34,938 nt of DNA, taken from assembly GCA_903827245.1 (NCBI GenBank), contig CAIKHO010000005.1, forward strand, positions 1 through 34,938, in the 5' to 3' direction. Shown piece after piece: positions 1 through 6,995 of this stretch (the first letter of the stretch is position 1; the number at the start of each line of letters is the position of its first letter). The notes beneath the pieces are model-generated. The model was not told the origin of the DNA, did not search any database, and saw only the letters and a list, made by a program, of their open reading frames with translations. This stretch comes from an uncultured Opitutia bacterium (GTDB lineage: Bacteria; Verrucomicrobiota; Verrucomicrobiia; Opitutales; Opitutaceae). Position numbers and translations under genes: made by a program.

Positions 1-2
1 CT

Positions 3-146
3 TGGGTGTGGGTCGTAGGACTGACCGCAGCATGCGGTCAGAGTATGATCGCCATTGCCTCGCTTTGGGCGTGGCGCACTCAGAATACGAGAGCCCGGCC
101 CATCGTAGACGCGAGCAAGCCAGCCGGCTATAATGGACAGGCCTAA
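3..146 (+). CDS. C-terminal end of a probable membrane protein (partial)
   Basis: The frame is open from the window edge to a TAA at 144-146 and encodes 47 residues. The visible part holds one hydrophobic stretch of about 24 residues (WVWVVGLTAAC... to ...ASLWAW), followed by a basic, polar tail (RTQNTRARP), which is the usual look of a last membrane helix with a positive cytoplasmic end. The start lies outside the window, so the family cannot be named. It could be a chance open frame, but the helix-plus-basic-tail pattern argues for a real gene end. A TATAAT hexamer at 129-134 overlaps its end and could serve the sigma-factor gene downstream, though no good -35 box is visible. Confidence 0.4.
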   Translation, partial: WVWVVGLTAACGQSMIAIASLWAWRTQNTRARPIVDASKPAGYNGQA

Positions 147-288
147 ACCATGAGCCTCCAGCGACGATGAATTTGCCAGTGATTCTCTTGAAACCGACCT
201 TTGGACGCAGGGACGCTCCTTGCGGATGCCTGATACCAAGACCGAAAACCGGGCGTCCGCAATGAACGCCCCTACGCTCTAGCCCATC

Positions 289-1833
289 ATGACCGACGAC
301 TCCCAGTTGCTGCGCCGGTACGTCGAAGAGCGCTCGGAGGGAGCATTCACCGAGCTCGTGAACCGGCATGTCAACCTGGTGTATTTTGCCGCCCTGCGGC
401 GCGTCGGGGGCGACCGGCATCTCGCCGACGATGTCACCCAAAGCGTCTTTGCCGACCTCGCCCGCAAGGCCGCGTCGCTGCAAGACCGGCCCGTCCTCAC
501 CGGCTGGCTCTACACGAGTACGCGCTTTGCCGCGGCCCAAGCGGTGCGTTCCGAACAGCGCCGGCGAACCCATGAACAGGAGGCCCACACCATGAATGAA
601 CTTCACTCCGCGCCCGAGACCGACTGGGAGCAACTCCGGCCCGTCATCGACGAGGCGCTGGACGAATTGAACGACAGCGAGCGCGAGGCGCTCCTGCTGC
701 GCTTTTTCGAGAACCGTCCGCTTGCCGAGGTCGGCGCCCGGTTCTCCCTCAGTCCCGATGCGGCCCGGATGCGGGTGGACCGCGCGCTCGACAAGCTCCG
801 CGGCCTGCTCGCCGCACGGGGCATCGCCTCGACCGCCGCCGCCCTCGCCGCGGTCTTCGCCAGCCAGTCGGGCCTGGCGGCCCCCGCCGGCCTCGTCGCC
901 CGGGTGGTCACGGGTGTCATCGGCCCGGCCGGCGCCGCCACCACGGCCACCATCGGCCTGTGGAAAATCCTCGCGGGCGGGGCGATCGCGGCCCTCGGGA
1001 TCGGGCTGTTGGTCCAGCGGGTCGCGTCTCCCAAGGACTGGCCGGAAGACTCCGCCGCGACGCCATCAGTCCATGAAACTGCGCCGTCCGCGGCCAAGGC
1101 CACCGTGCCGCCGCTCGCAGAGCGCCTTGCGCCTGCACCGGCCATTCCGATCGCGCACGCCGCGCCTGAACCGACCACAGCACCGACCGCATCCCCGGCC
1201 GGCACCGAGGAATTCAGCCGGCTTTCTGAGCTACAGAAGGATATCCTGAAAAAACTCTGGGAGCATCAGAAAGTTTCCCCCGACCAACCCCCGCTGCGCT
1301 GGGGCTTCCGGCCCGGGCCGAATTCGCCGGATCTCATGGCTTTTGACGTCGCGGTCGGCCGTCTACGCTCCCTCGGCTGGGTTGGCACGTTCGCGAAGAC
1401 CGGCGGGGTTTACCTCACGGACCAAGGCAGCGCGTACTGCCAGGCCACTGCACCGGAGATCGATGCCTACCCGCTTAAAACCCAGCTCTTCCGCGGCGCA
1501 GATTCGGCGACTGCCGGCATGGAGGATATTGCCGCGAGCGAATTCGGCCAACTGGCCGAAAAGGAGAAAGACATCCTGAAAACGCTCTGGGCGCACGAGA
1601 AGGCCTTCCCCGGCCAGCCCTGGTCGTACAAGCCGGGACCGAACAATCCGAATCGCGCGGACTTCGAGACCGCAGTCGCCAGCCTTCTCCCCAGCGGCTG
1701 GGTGGCGCTCAAGGCGAACGCCGGGACCGTTTATCTCACGGAACAGGGCAAGGCCTTCTGTGCCGCTCAGGCACCGGCCATCGACGCCTACCCGTTGAAG
1801 ACGCTCCAACTTCGTTCAGGACTTAAACCTTAG
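289..1833 (+). CDS. ECF-type RNA polymerase sigma factor with membrane segment and two C-terminal winged-helix-like repeats
   Basis: The protein has 514 residues; a stand-alone ECF sigma factor has about 180-200. Residues ~18-90 look like sigma region 2 (LADDVTQSVFADLARK is the core binding to polymerase) and ~115-172 like region 4, a DNA-binding HTH for the -35 element. An Ala/Gly-rich stretch follows, with a likely membrane helix at ~224-243, then a Pro/Ala-rich linker (~250-308). The tail holds two copies of a ~90-residue domain, ~312-401 and ~420-508. Each has a helix (KDILK.LW.H), a GPN.P turn, a second helix ending in GWV, a beta wing ending in VYLT(D/E)QG, and an IDAYPLKT terminus. This resembles a winged-helix fold. 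ECF factors with C-terminal membrane extensions are known in related phyla. I infer that the tail senses a signal and controls the sigma part. No separate anti-sigma gene is visible nearby. Confidence 0.9.
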   Translation: MTDDSQLLRRYVEERSEGAFTELVNRHVNLVYFAALRRVGGDRHLADDVTQSVFADLARKAASLQDRPVLTGWLYTSTRFAAAQAVRSEQRRRTHEQEAHTMNELHSAPETDWEQLRPVIDEALDELNDSEREALLLRFFENRPLAEVGARFSLSPDAARMRVDRALDKLRGLLAARGIASTAAALAAVFASQSGLAAPAGLVARVVTGVIGPAGAATTATIGLWKILAGGAIAALGIGLLVQRVASPKDWPEDSAATPSVHETAPSAAKATVPPLAERLAPAPAIPIAHAAPEPTTAPTASPAGTEEFSRLSELQKDILKKLWEHQKVSPDQPPLRWGFRPGPNSPDLMAFDVAVGRLRSLGWVGTFAKTGGVYLTDQGSAYCQATAPEIDAYPLKTQLFRGADSATAGMEDIAASEFGQLAEKEKDILKTLWAHEKAFPGQPWSYKPGPNNPNRADFETAVASLLPSGWVALKANAGTVYLTEQGKAFCAAQAPAIDAYPLKTLQLRSGLKP

Positions 1834-1871
1834 GCATCCGCTCAATTTCGGAAATCGCCCTGCCGCCAAAG

Positions 1872-2183
1872 ATGACGACCGCGAAAAATGCCTTGGTTCG
1901 GAATCTGGCACTCGCGTGCCTGTTGCTGGAGATCGTTTTTTTTGGGCTTTGGATCGGGTCCGACCGGAGCACTTATGGGTATCTCTACCACGACGGATTT
2001 ATCATTTTTATGGGTCTCGTCGGAACCTTGTTCGGCTACCTAAATTTTTCGGAGCCACTCTCAACATCCAAGACGCTTGTGCCTGACAAACAACTGGCGA
2101 AATTCACAATGGCAGTGAGCTTGTTCGCAATGATCGCAGGCTTGGCGGAATTGGCCGGCCACCTGCTATTTAAAATTACCTGA
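1872..2183 (+). CDS. Small membrane protein of unknown function
   Basis: The 103-residue product has three predicted membrane helices, roughly residues 9-28, 40-58 and 78-98, and no recognisable motif. It begins 38 bases after the sigma-factor stop codon on the same strand, so the two may be co-transcribed. Its base composition is clearly more AT-rich than the sigma gene (for example the run tcgttttttttgggct), which hints at a different origin or weak codon selection. The start is the only ATG near the end of the preceding gene that keeps the first helix intact. I do not recognise a family; a partner of the membrane-anchored sigma factor is possible but unproven. Confidence 0.6.
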   Translation: MTTAKNALVRNLALACLLLEIVFFGLWIGSDRSTYGYLYHDGFIIFMGLVGTLFGYLNFSEPLSTSKTLVPDKQLAKFTMAVSLFAMIAGLAELAGHLLFKIT

Positions 2184-2195
2184 AGATGTGACAAG

Positions 2196-2273
2196 CGCCT
2201 GGGGTAACGCGGTGCTTCAGCCCGCGTCTTTTGCCACGGGAGTGCGAGCTAAAGCACCGCATTACTCCAAGCC
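2196..2273. repeat. Imperfect inverted repeat / hairpin after the small membrane gene
   Basis: The left arm (2196-2224, core GGTAACGCGGTGCTTCAGC) and right arm (2244-2273, whose complement reads GGAGTAATGCGGTGCTTTAGC) pair with only a few mismatches around a ~20-base loop. It lies between converging genes and could stop transcription from both sides, although there is no clear T run. The rest of 2184-2416 holds nothing else I recognise. Confidence 0.6.
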
Positions 2274-2416
2274 TTCGCCGCTTCTTCCTTGGGTAATTCT
2301 CAGTAACACAGGATCATCGCGGGCAGCTCCTGAACGCATCATGGTTCCGATGAAATTCTTCATGCCGGGCTTGCCCTGAATATATTCACAGGGCGCCCAA
2401 ACATTGCGGAAGCCAA

Positions 2417-2836
2417 TTACGCCACGAGCGGATCCGCCCGGAACTTTTCGCTCAGCTCGAAGAAGACCGTCTGCGCCTTCAACCAGCGGGGGTCGGCGCG
2501 GATTTCCACCATAGTCCGGCCCGTGTGGTTGCAGACCAGGAAACTCGCGGTGCCGGTCTTGAGGAGCGCGTCGTAGCGCGTGCCGCCCGCCTCGGGCGCG
2601 AACTCGAAGTCGCCCTCGGCAAATGGCCGGCCCGCGATGAGCACCCGGAGCGGCTCCGCGTCTGCCGCCACGTTCGCCCGGAAATTCTCCACCCGCGGAC
2701 CCGCGTAGGCCAGCACCCCGCCGTGCTTCGCGGCCAGCGACAGCACCGCCCATTCGTCGAAGATGATTTTGCCGTAGAGCGCGTTCATGCGCTCAAGGCT
2801 GGCCTGGATGTGCTGGCGGGCGGTCGCGAGGTCCAT
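2417..2836 (-). CDS. Conserved-looking cytoplasmic protein, function unknown
   Basis: I start the 139-residue product at MDLATARQHI; a longer frame exists upstream, but its extra residues read through a dispersed intergenic repeat and look non-coding. There is no signal peptide or membrane helix. The order is an N-terminal helix (1-20), an alternating strand region with DEWAVLSLAAKHGGVLAYAG (28-46), then a C-terminal part with TASFLVCNHTGRTMVEIRAD (96-115) and a final helix. The general layout loosely recalls small roadblock/profilin-like domains, but no diagnostic motif supports that. Coding bias (G/C in third positions) is strong, which supports a real gene. It is separated by 229 bases from the next reverse-strand gene upstream. 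Confidence 0.65.
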   Translation of the reverse strand: MDLATARQHIQASLERMNALYGKIIFDEWAVLSLAAKHGGVLAYAGPRVENFRANVAADAEPLRVLIAGRPFAEGDFEFAPEAGGTRYDALLKTGTASFLVCNHTGRTMVEIRADPRWLKAQTVFFELSEKFRADPLVA

Positions 2837-2897
2837 GCGCGCGAGGAAGGCGAATCCGCCGCCCGTGGCAAGCCGGCGTACAGATTTATGACGGATG

Positions 2898-3028
2898 GTT
2901 TCGCGCAGAGGCACCGAGGCGCAAAGGAAGACCGAGGTCTGGAATATCGGAAGTTATGGCAACAAACCCGGGTGCAAAAAAATTCCTGTTCCTTCTCCGC
3001 TCTGCGCCCCCGCGCCTCTGCGCGAAAC
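2898..3028. repeat. Dispersed inverted repeat, GCAGAGGCGC family, copy 1
   Basis: Perfect 15-base arms GTTTCGCGCAGAGGC (2898-2912) and GCCTCTGCGCGAAAC (3014-3028) enclose about 100 bases that contain further partial matches (GGCGCAAAGGAAG, CTCTGCGCCCCCGCG). The same motif recurs at 5137-5278 and in fragments near 16070, 26580 and 27045. It lies in the gap between two reverse-strand genes. Confidence 0.75.
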
Positions 3029-3065
3029 AGGCTTGAAGTAGCCATCGCAAACCGGACGCCGATTG

Positions 3066-3542
3066 CTACTTGGCCAGACGCACCACGTCGCCGGCAGCCA
3101 CCGGCACGGTGACGTCGGGGTTTTGCGCCGCGGCGTAGACCGTCTTGCCGGCGCGCAGGATCGCGACCGACTGCTGCGCGGCCCGGACTTTCGCCAGCTC
3201 ACTCGCTGCGGCCAGCGTCATGCCCTGCTGCCACGGCACGCGCACCACGGGTCCGCCTGCGGCATCGACAAAGGTCACCATGCCTGTGCGCGCCAGCTTC
3301 GCGGCGTTCTCCATGCCATCAGATGCCACCGAGCCGCCGGCGTTCACCGCGGCCGACGCGACCTTGCCGGTCGTGGTCACGACCGCTCCGGCCGTCTTGC
3401 CGGCCACGACTACCGTCGTCGCCGCCAGGGTCACGGGCGTGGTCACCGCGGTCACCACGATGCAGCCACCGACCAGCAGGGTCGCTCCGGCCAGCACGAC
3501 CGGCACAACCTTCAACCCGAGCGGGCAGCGGGCGCGCTTCAC
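3066..3542 (-). CDS. Putative lipoprotein, possible beta-grasp (SLBB-like) C-terminal domain
   Basis: I place the start at a GTG (3542-3540) that overlaps the TGA of the upstream hydrolase gene (GTGA), typical of translational coupling. The 158-residue product has a basic N-terminus, a hydrophobic stretch and a lipobox-like LLVGGC around residues 22-27, so it is probably exported and lipidated. A Val/Thr/Ala-rich helix-like region follows (about 28-85). The last ~65 residues (from FVDAAGGPVVRV to GDVVRLAK) resemble the soluble-ligand-binding beta-grasp fold of polysaccharide export proteins, which typically end in GD-hydrophobic-hydrophobic-x-hydrophobic. That similarity is by eye only. It may act with the exported hydrolase in the periplasm. 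Confidence 0.7.
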   Translation of the reverse strand: MKRARCPLGLKVVPVVLAGATLLVGGCIVVTAVTTPVTLAATTVVVAGKTAGAVVTTTGKVASAAVNAGGSVASDGMENAAKLARTGMVTFVDAAGGPVVRVPWQQGMTLAAASELAKVRAAQQSVAILRAGKTVYAAAQNPDVTVPVAAGDVVRLAK

Positions 3543-4342
3543 TGCTTCGGCGCGAAGATCTCGCCGAGGAAAACCTGCATGTGCGCCCACGAGCGCCGGT
3601 CGGCGGCGGCGTTGTAGCCGATCTGGCCGGTCAAGCCGTTCGCCGCGGCGACCTTGTCCGCGTCGGGGTTGGTGAAGGCATGCACGGCGCCCGCATAGCT
3701 GATGAACTGGTAGTCGAACTTTCCGTCGTCCATCGCCTTCGCAAACGTATCCCGCGATTCCTTGGAGACGAATGGGTCCACCGCTCCCTGGCAGATGAGG
3801 ATCCGCGCCTTGTTTTTCGCCGCCGCGTCCGCCGGCACCGGGATCAGGCCGCCGTGGAAGCTCACGATGCCCGCCAGCGGCGCACCGCTGTAGGCCAGCG
3901 CCTGGACGGTCGAGCCGCCGAAGCAGTAGCCGATCGCCGCCACGCGCGCCGGGTCAACGAGGCCCGTCTTCAATAGCTGGTCGAGGCCCGCCTGCGCCCT
4001 GTCCGCCATCAGCGGCTGGCCGTAGAACGGGGTCGATAGCTCGGTCGCCTTCTTCGCGTCCGTGGTCACGATCCCCTGACCGTACATGTCGAGGGCGAAC
4101 GCCACGTACCCGAGCTTCGCGATCTGCTCCGCCCGGCCCTTCACGTAATCGTTCAGGCCCCACCACTCGTGGACGATCAGCACGCCCGGGAGCTTGCCGC
4201 CCGCGGTGCGGGCATCGTCGTAGGCCAGCCAGCCTTCGAGTTTCACTCCCGCCTGCACATAAGCGACGGGCTTGGTGACGATCTTGGCCTGCATGGACAG
4301 GGCGGTGGAAACGAGAGCGAGGACGGCAACGAATTTTTTCAT
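3539..4342 (-). CDS. Exported dienelactone hydrolase family protein
   Basis: The chosen start gives MKKFVAVLALVSTALSMQA, a clean signal peptide; a longer upstream frame has no such peptide. The 267-residue product is an alpha/beta hydrolase of the dienelactone hydrolase family. Its catalytic triad is visible: Cys140 in GYCFGG, Asp189 in GAVDPFV and His221 in AGAVHAF, with the conserved Glu59 in HEWWG near the active site. Family members cleave cyclic or linear esters and lactones with a cysteine nucleophile. A signal peptide is a departure from the classical cytoplasmic ClcD enzymes of chloroaromatic degradation, so the natural substrate is probably something else, perhaps an ester met in the periplasm. 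It overlaps by 4 bases the lipoprotein gene that follows. Confidence 0.9.
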   Translation of the reverse strand: MKKFVAVLALVSTALSMQAKIVTKPVAYVQAGVKLEGWLAYDDARTAGGKLPGVLIVHEWWGLNDYVKGRAEQIAKLGYVAFALDMYGQGIVTTDAKKATELSTPFYGQPLMADRAQAGLDQLLKTGLVDPARVAAIGYCFGGSTVQALAYSGAPLAGIVSFHGGLIPVPADAAAKNKARILICQGAVDPFVSKESRDTFAKAMDDGKFDYQFISYAGAVHAFTNPDADKVAAANGLTGQIGYNAAADRRSWAHMQVFLGEIFAPKQ

Positions 4343-4413
4343 GGCGGGAAATTCGTAAGCCGCCGCGGCCCGGTCGTCAAATGCCGCCACGACCTAATCC
4401 CGGAGGGAGATTA

Positions 4414-4482
4414 GCCACAGATTACACCGATGGCACAGATGATCGCATGCGTCATCCGTGCCCATTGGTGCAATCAGTGGCC
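4414..4482. repeat. Dispersed inverted repeat, CCACAGATTACA family
   Basis: The left arm GCCACAGATTACACCGATGG (from 4414) pairs imperfectly with the right arm ending CAATCAGTGGCC (4453-4482). About four of every five positions match. A half copy lies at 14907-14935. It sits between the CBS gene end and the dienelactone hydrolase promoter region. Confidence 0.7.
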
Positions 4483-4501
4483 AAAATTGCCCGGACGCCG
4501 A

Positions 4502-4945
4502 TTACGTCGGGTAACCGCCCGCGATGTATTGGCGCAGGTGTTCAACCTCGGCGCGATGGGTGTCAGCCAGCCAGCGCGACACGTCGCCGATCGAGATCAG
4601 TCCGAGCAGCTCGCCGTCGCAGACCACCGGGAGATGCCGGCAGCGCTTGTTCGTGAAGAGTCCCATCACCTCGCCCAGGGTCATGTCGGGCGCGATGGTC
4701 TCCAGGCGCGCGGTCATCACGGCCGACACGCGCGTGGTGCGCGGATCGATCCCGGCGGCCACCACGCGCGACAGCACATCGCGCTCGGTGAAGATACCGC
4801 AGAGACGCCCGCCCTCGACCACGAGGACGGAACCGATTTTCTTTTCATTCATCACGCGCACGGCGTCGGCCACGGTGTCCGACGGCGCCACGGCTTGTAC
4901 AGCAGAGCCCTTGCGGCTCAAAAGCACGGCCACAGGTGTATTCAT
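4502..4945 (-). CDS. CBS-domain pair protein
   Basis: The 147-residue product begins MNTPVAVLL and is built almost entirely of two CBS motifs, about residues 5-62 and 71-128. Characteristic segments are VMNEKKIGSVLVVEGGRLCGIFTERD in the first motif and LFTNKRCRHLPVVCDGELLGLISIGD in the second. The final ~20 residues form a helix (RAEVEHLRQYI). Stand-alone CBS pairs bind adenine nucleotides (AMP, ATP, NADH or SAM) and regulate partner enzymes or report energy state. Neither neighbour names the partner. A longer frame from a GTG upstream exists but runs into the presumed promoter. A perfect 8-base dyad lies ~50 bases upstream of this start. Confidence 0.88.
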   Translation of the reverse strand: MNTPVAVLLSRKGSAVQAVAPSDTVADAVRVMNEKKIGSVLVVEGGRLCGIFTERDVLSRVVAAGIDPRTTRVSAVMTARLETIAPDMTLGEVMGLFTNKRCRHLPVVCDGELLGLISIGDVSRWLADTHRAEVEHLRQYIAGGYPT

Positions 4946-4995
4946 GGGGTAGGGGGTTGACCCGAAGGTATCGCGAAGCCGCGTTCGCACAATGC

Positions 4996-5018
4996 ATTTT
5001 TCCGCCGCAGGGAAAAAT
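4996..5018. promoter_or_regulatory. Perfect 8-base dyad upstream of the CBS gene
   Basis: ATTTTTCC, a 7-base spacer, then GGAAAAAT lies 51 bases upstream of the CBS-pair gene start. The AT-rich arms stand out in GC-rich surroundings. It could be a regulator binding site or an mRNA hairpin. A second GC-rich dyad (CCCCGAT/ATCGGGG, 5023-5042) follows immediately. Confidence 0.35.
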
Positions 5019-5136
5019 ACGCCCCCGATCCGGCCATCGGGGAAAACGGATGCGCGCGCTTTTACATCCCGCCCGCCGTGATCTTTCCGTTCGCCCGATC
5101 GGTTTCAAGCGCCCGGCCAGAACCGGGTCGCGAACA

Positions 5137-5278
5137 ATTTCACGCAGAGGCGCGGAGGAGGCAGAGATCGACTTCGATGCCTTACTCTGCGTCCTCCACG
5201 CCTCTGCGTGAAATTCCGGATGCCGGGGCCACACCCTGCCTTACTCCGCGGCTTTGCGCCTTTGCGCGAAACCGGCCT
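5137..5278. repeat. Dispersed inverted repeat, GCAGAGGCGC family, copy 2 plus a half copy
   Basis: Arms of 30 bases (5137-5166 and 5185-5214) match with about two mismatches; the outer 16 bases, ATTTCACGCAGAGGCG, are perfect. Further right, 5241-5278 carries an extra right half (GCCTTTGCGCGAAACCGGCC) close to the right arm at 3014-3035. The 475-base gap 4946-5420 otherwise holds only the dyads listed at ~5000-5042 and no recognisable gene. Confidence 0.75.
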
Positions 5279-5420
5279 GGAAGGATTGATCCCAAACTGA
5301 ATCACGAGCCGGAGCCGAGGGAGTTTGCGCCCGTCCGTTTTTTAGGTTTGTCGTTATAGTCCGGGCCGCGAATCCAGAATCCTCACCGGCCACGCCAAAC
5401 CAGCATCCACCCGCGTCTTC

Positions 5421-5966
5421 ATGTCCAAAGCCCCTCCCCTCCTTCCCGCCGAGACCCTGTTCCGCATGGTACGCCTCGCGCGCCGCGATGGCATCGTGGT
5501 GCTGGGGCTTTCCGGCTCGCTCGCGATCGCCTCCGCGGCCCTAGGCGATTACGGCGGCGCCCTAGTCGGGGTGGTGATTGCGGGAGCCGGGGTGTTTGAG
5601 CTGCACGGCGCCACCCTCCTCACCGCCGGCAAGGCGCAGGGGGTGAACTGGCTGGTCGGGAGCCAGCTGTACCTGCTCGTGGCCGTGCTCGGCTATGTTT
5701 TCTGGCGGCTGCAGGCGTACGATCCCGAGTGGGTGAAGCAGTTCACCGCGCCGATGCTCCACACGGCGGAAATGCAGGCGAAGCTCGAGGAGGCCGGCGC
5801 CACCGACGCGGACATGCTCCGCATGATGCGGCTGATTTATCACGTGACCTATGCCGTGGTCGCCATCCTGACGGTCTTCTACCAGGGCGGCATGGCACTG
5901 TATTACCATCGCCGCCGAGCCGCGGTCACCGCGGCGCTGGGGGAGCAGGGGGAAGGACATTTGTAA
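5421..5966 (+). CDS. Membrane protein of unknown function
   Basis: The 181-residue product has four likely membrane helices: about 24-42, 45-63, 79-96 and 138-160, with a soluble, charged segment between the third and fourth (residues ~98-136, rich in E, K and M). The end is basic (YYHRRRAA), suggesting a cytoplasmic C-terminus. No family motif is recognised. The next gene on the same strand, a molybdoenzyme, starts 183 bases later across a long AT-rich inverted repeat, so the two may not share a transcript. The stop codon TAA lies inside the left arm of that repeat. Coding bias is strong and the frame looks intact. Confidence 0.7.
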   Translation: MSKAPPLLPAETLFRMVRLARRDGIVVLGLSGSLAIASAALGDYGGALVGVVIAGAGVFELHGATLLTAGKAQGVNWLVGSQLYLLVAVLGYVFWRLQAYDPEWVKQFTAPMLHTAEMQAKLEEAGATDADMLRMMRLIYHVTYAVVAILTVFYQGGMALYYHRRRAAVTAALGEQGEGHL

Positions 5967-6138
5967 TTGGGAATTTGGAATTGGCCGGGGCGAAATTGGG
6001 CCGAGAGCAACGGAGAGGAACCCGAGTTGGCGTGATGCCTTGGTCCGTAACTTGGTTAAAATGGCCCAGGCAACGCACGCACCACCCCGGACTCAGGAAC
6101 TGACAAATTACCAATTCCAAATTCCTAATTCCCAATTA
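5964..6138. repeat. AT-rich dispersed inverted repeat, AATTGGGAATTTGGAATTGG family, copy 1
   Basis: The left arm (5964-5984) reads TAATTGGGAATTTGGAATTG; the right arm (6111-6138) is its complement with a 7-base insertion. The 120 bases between have no gene. The arm begins exactly at the stop codon of the upstream gene. A second copy is at 27931-28029. Confidence 0.75.
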
Positions 6139-6149
6139 CCAATCCCCCC

Positions 6150-6791
6150 ATGTCCAAGGAGCGCTACATCGAGGCCAAGCAGAAATGGGCGGAGAAACAG
6201 AAGGCTCGCGGCGTCGCGGCCCGTGCCGTGGCGGCGAAGGACCGCCTGCCGCCGGGGCAGAAGCTCACCACCGGCTTTCCGGTGCTCGACCTCGGGGTGC
6301 AACCGTACATCCCCCTCGACCAGTGGACCCTCACTCTCGATGGGGCGGTCACGAAACCCACCGTGCTGGACTGGGCGGCTTTCAACGCGTTGCCGCAGGT
6401 CGCCGACCTCAGCGATTTCCACTGCGTGACGACCTGGAGCAGGTACGACTGCCGCTGGGGCGGCGTGGCGTTCACCACGCTCTACGAGCTGGCGCAGCCG
6501 AAGCCGGAGGCGCGATTCGTTTATTTCACCGGCTACGACGGCTACTCGACCAATGTGCCGCTCGAACATTGCCTCGATGACGACGTGCTGGTCGCGACGT
6601 CGTTCGACGGCCAGCCGCTGTCGCGCGAGCACGGCGGGCCCGCGCGCGTGATCATCCCCAAGCTCTATGCTTGGAAAGGCTCCAAGTTCGTCCGCGGCCT
6701 CACCTTCCTCGCCGAGGACAAGCCCGGCTTCTGGGAAGTCCGCGGCTACTCCAATGTTGGCGATCCCTGGACGGAGGACCGCTACGGATGA
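6150..6791 (+). CDS. Sulfite-oxidase-like molybdopterin oxidoreductase (cytoplasmic type)
   Basis: The 213-residue protein matches the oxidoreductase molybdopterin-binding domain of the sulfite oxidase superfamily. The cysteine that would bind molybdenum is Cys92 in DFHCVTTWS. Further family segments are WGGVAF (103-108), TGYDGYSTNVPLE, the RVIIPKLYAWKGSKFVRGL cofactor-binding region and a closing GFWEVRGYSNVGDPWTEDRY. There is no Tat or Sec signal, unlike the YedY/MsrP periplasmic enzymes, and no second immunoglobulin-like domain, unlike true sulfite oxidase. The basic N-terminus (KERYIEAKQKWAEKQKARG) is probably helical. The substrate is unknown; related small proteins are simply annotated sulfite-oxidase-like. 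No MsrQ-like haem partner is next to it. Confidence 0.9.
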   Translation: MSKERYIEAKQKWAEKQKARGVAARAVAAKDRLPPGQKLTTGFPVLDLGVQPYIPLDQWTLTLDGAVTKPTVLDWAAFNALPQVADLSDFHCVTTWSRYDCRWGGVAFTTLYELAQPKPEARFVYFTGYDGYSTNVPLEHCLDDDVLVATSFDGQPLSREHGGPARVIIPKLYAWKGSKFVRGLTFLAEDKPGFWEVRGYSNVGDPWTEDRYG

Positions 6792-6809
6792 GCCCGACCC
6801 CGCTATACG

Positions 6810-6882
6810 GTGGAGCGTGTTGACCCCAACACGCTGGATCGAGGCGGCTTTGCCGCAACGCGTTGGGGTCAACGCGTTCCAC
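6810..6882. repeat. Dispersed inverted repeat, GCGTGTTGACCCCAACACGC family
   Basis: The left arm GTGGAGCGTGTTGACCCCAA (from 6810) and the right arm ending GGGGTCAACGCGTTCCAC (6882) pair with a few mismatches. A small inner hairpin GCGGC-TTT-GCCGC fills the centre. A left-half copy is at 10805-10829. It lies 19 bases after the molybdoenzyme stop codon and may act as a terminator. Confidence 0.75.
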
Positions 6883-6995
6883 CTTCGGAGCCGCATTTTC
6901 GGGTCTTCATCCCGAGTCCACCAATAATTCGTCGACGCCACCCGCCCGAAAATCCACCCTGCTGCCGGCGCCACTCACACGAACGTTTCACCCCC

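Noticed and set aside
129-134. Promoter from TATAAT before the sigma-factor gene
   Set aside because: The matching -35 position (TAGACG) is poor and the site is ~155 bases from the start codon, so I only mention it.
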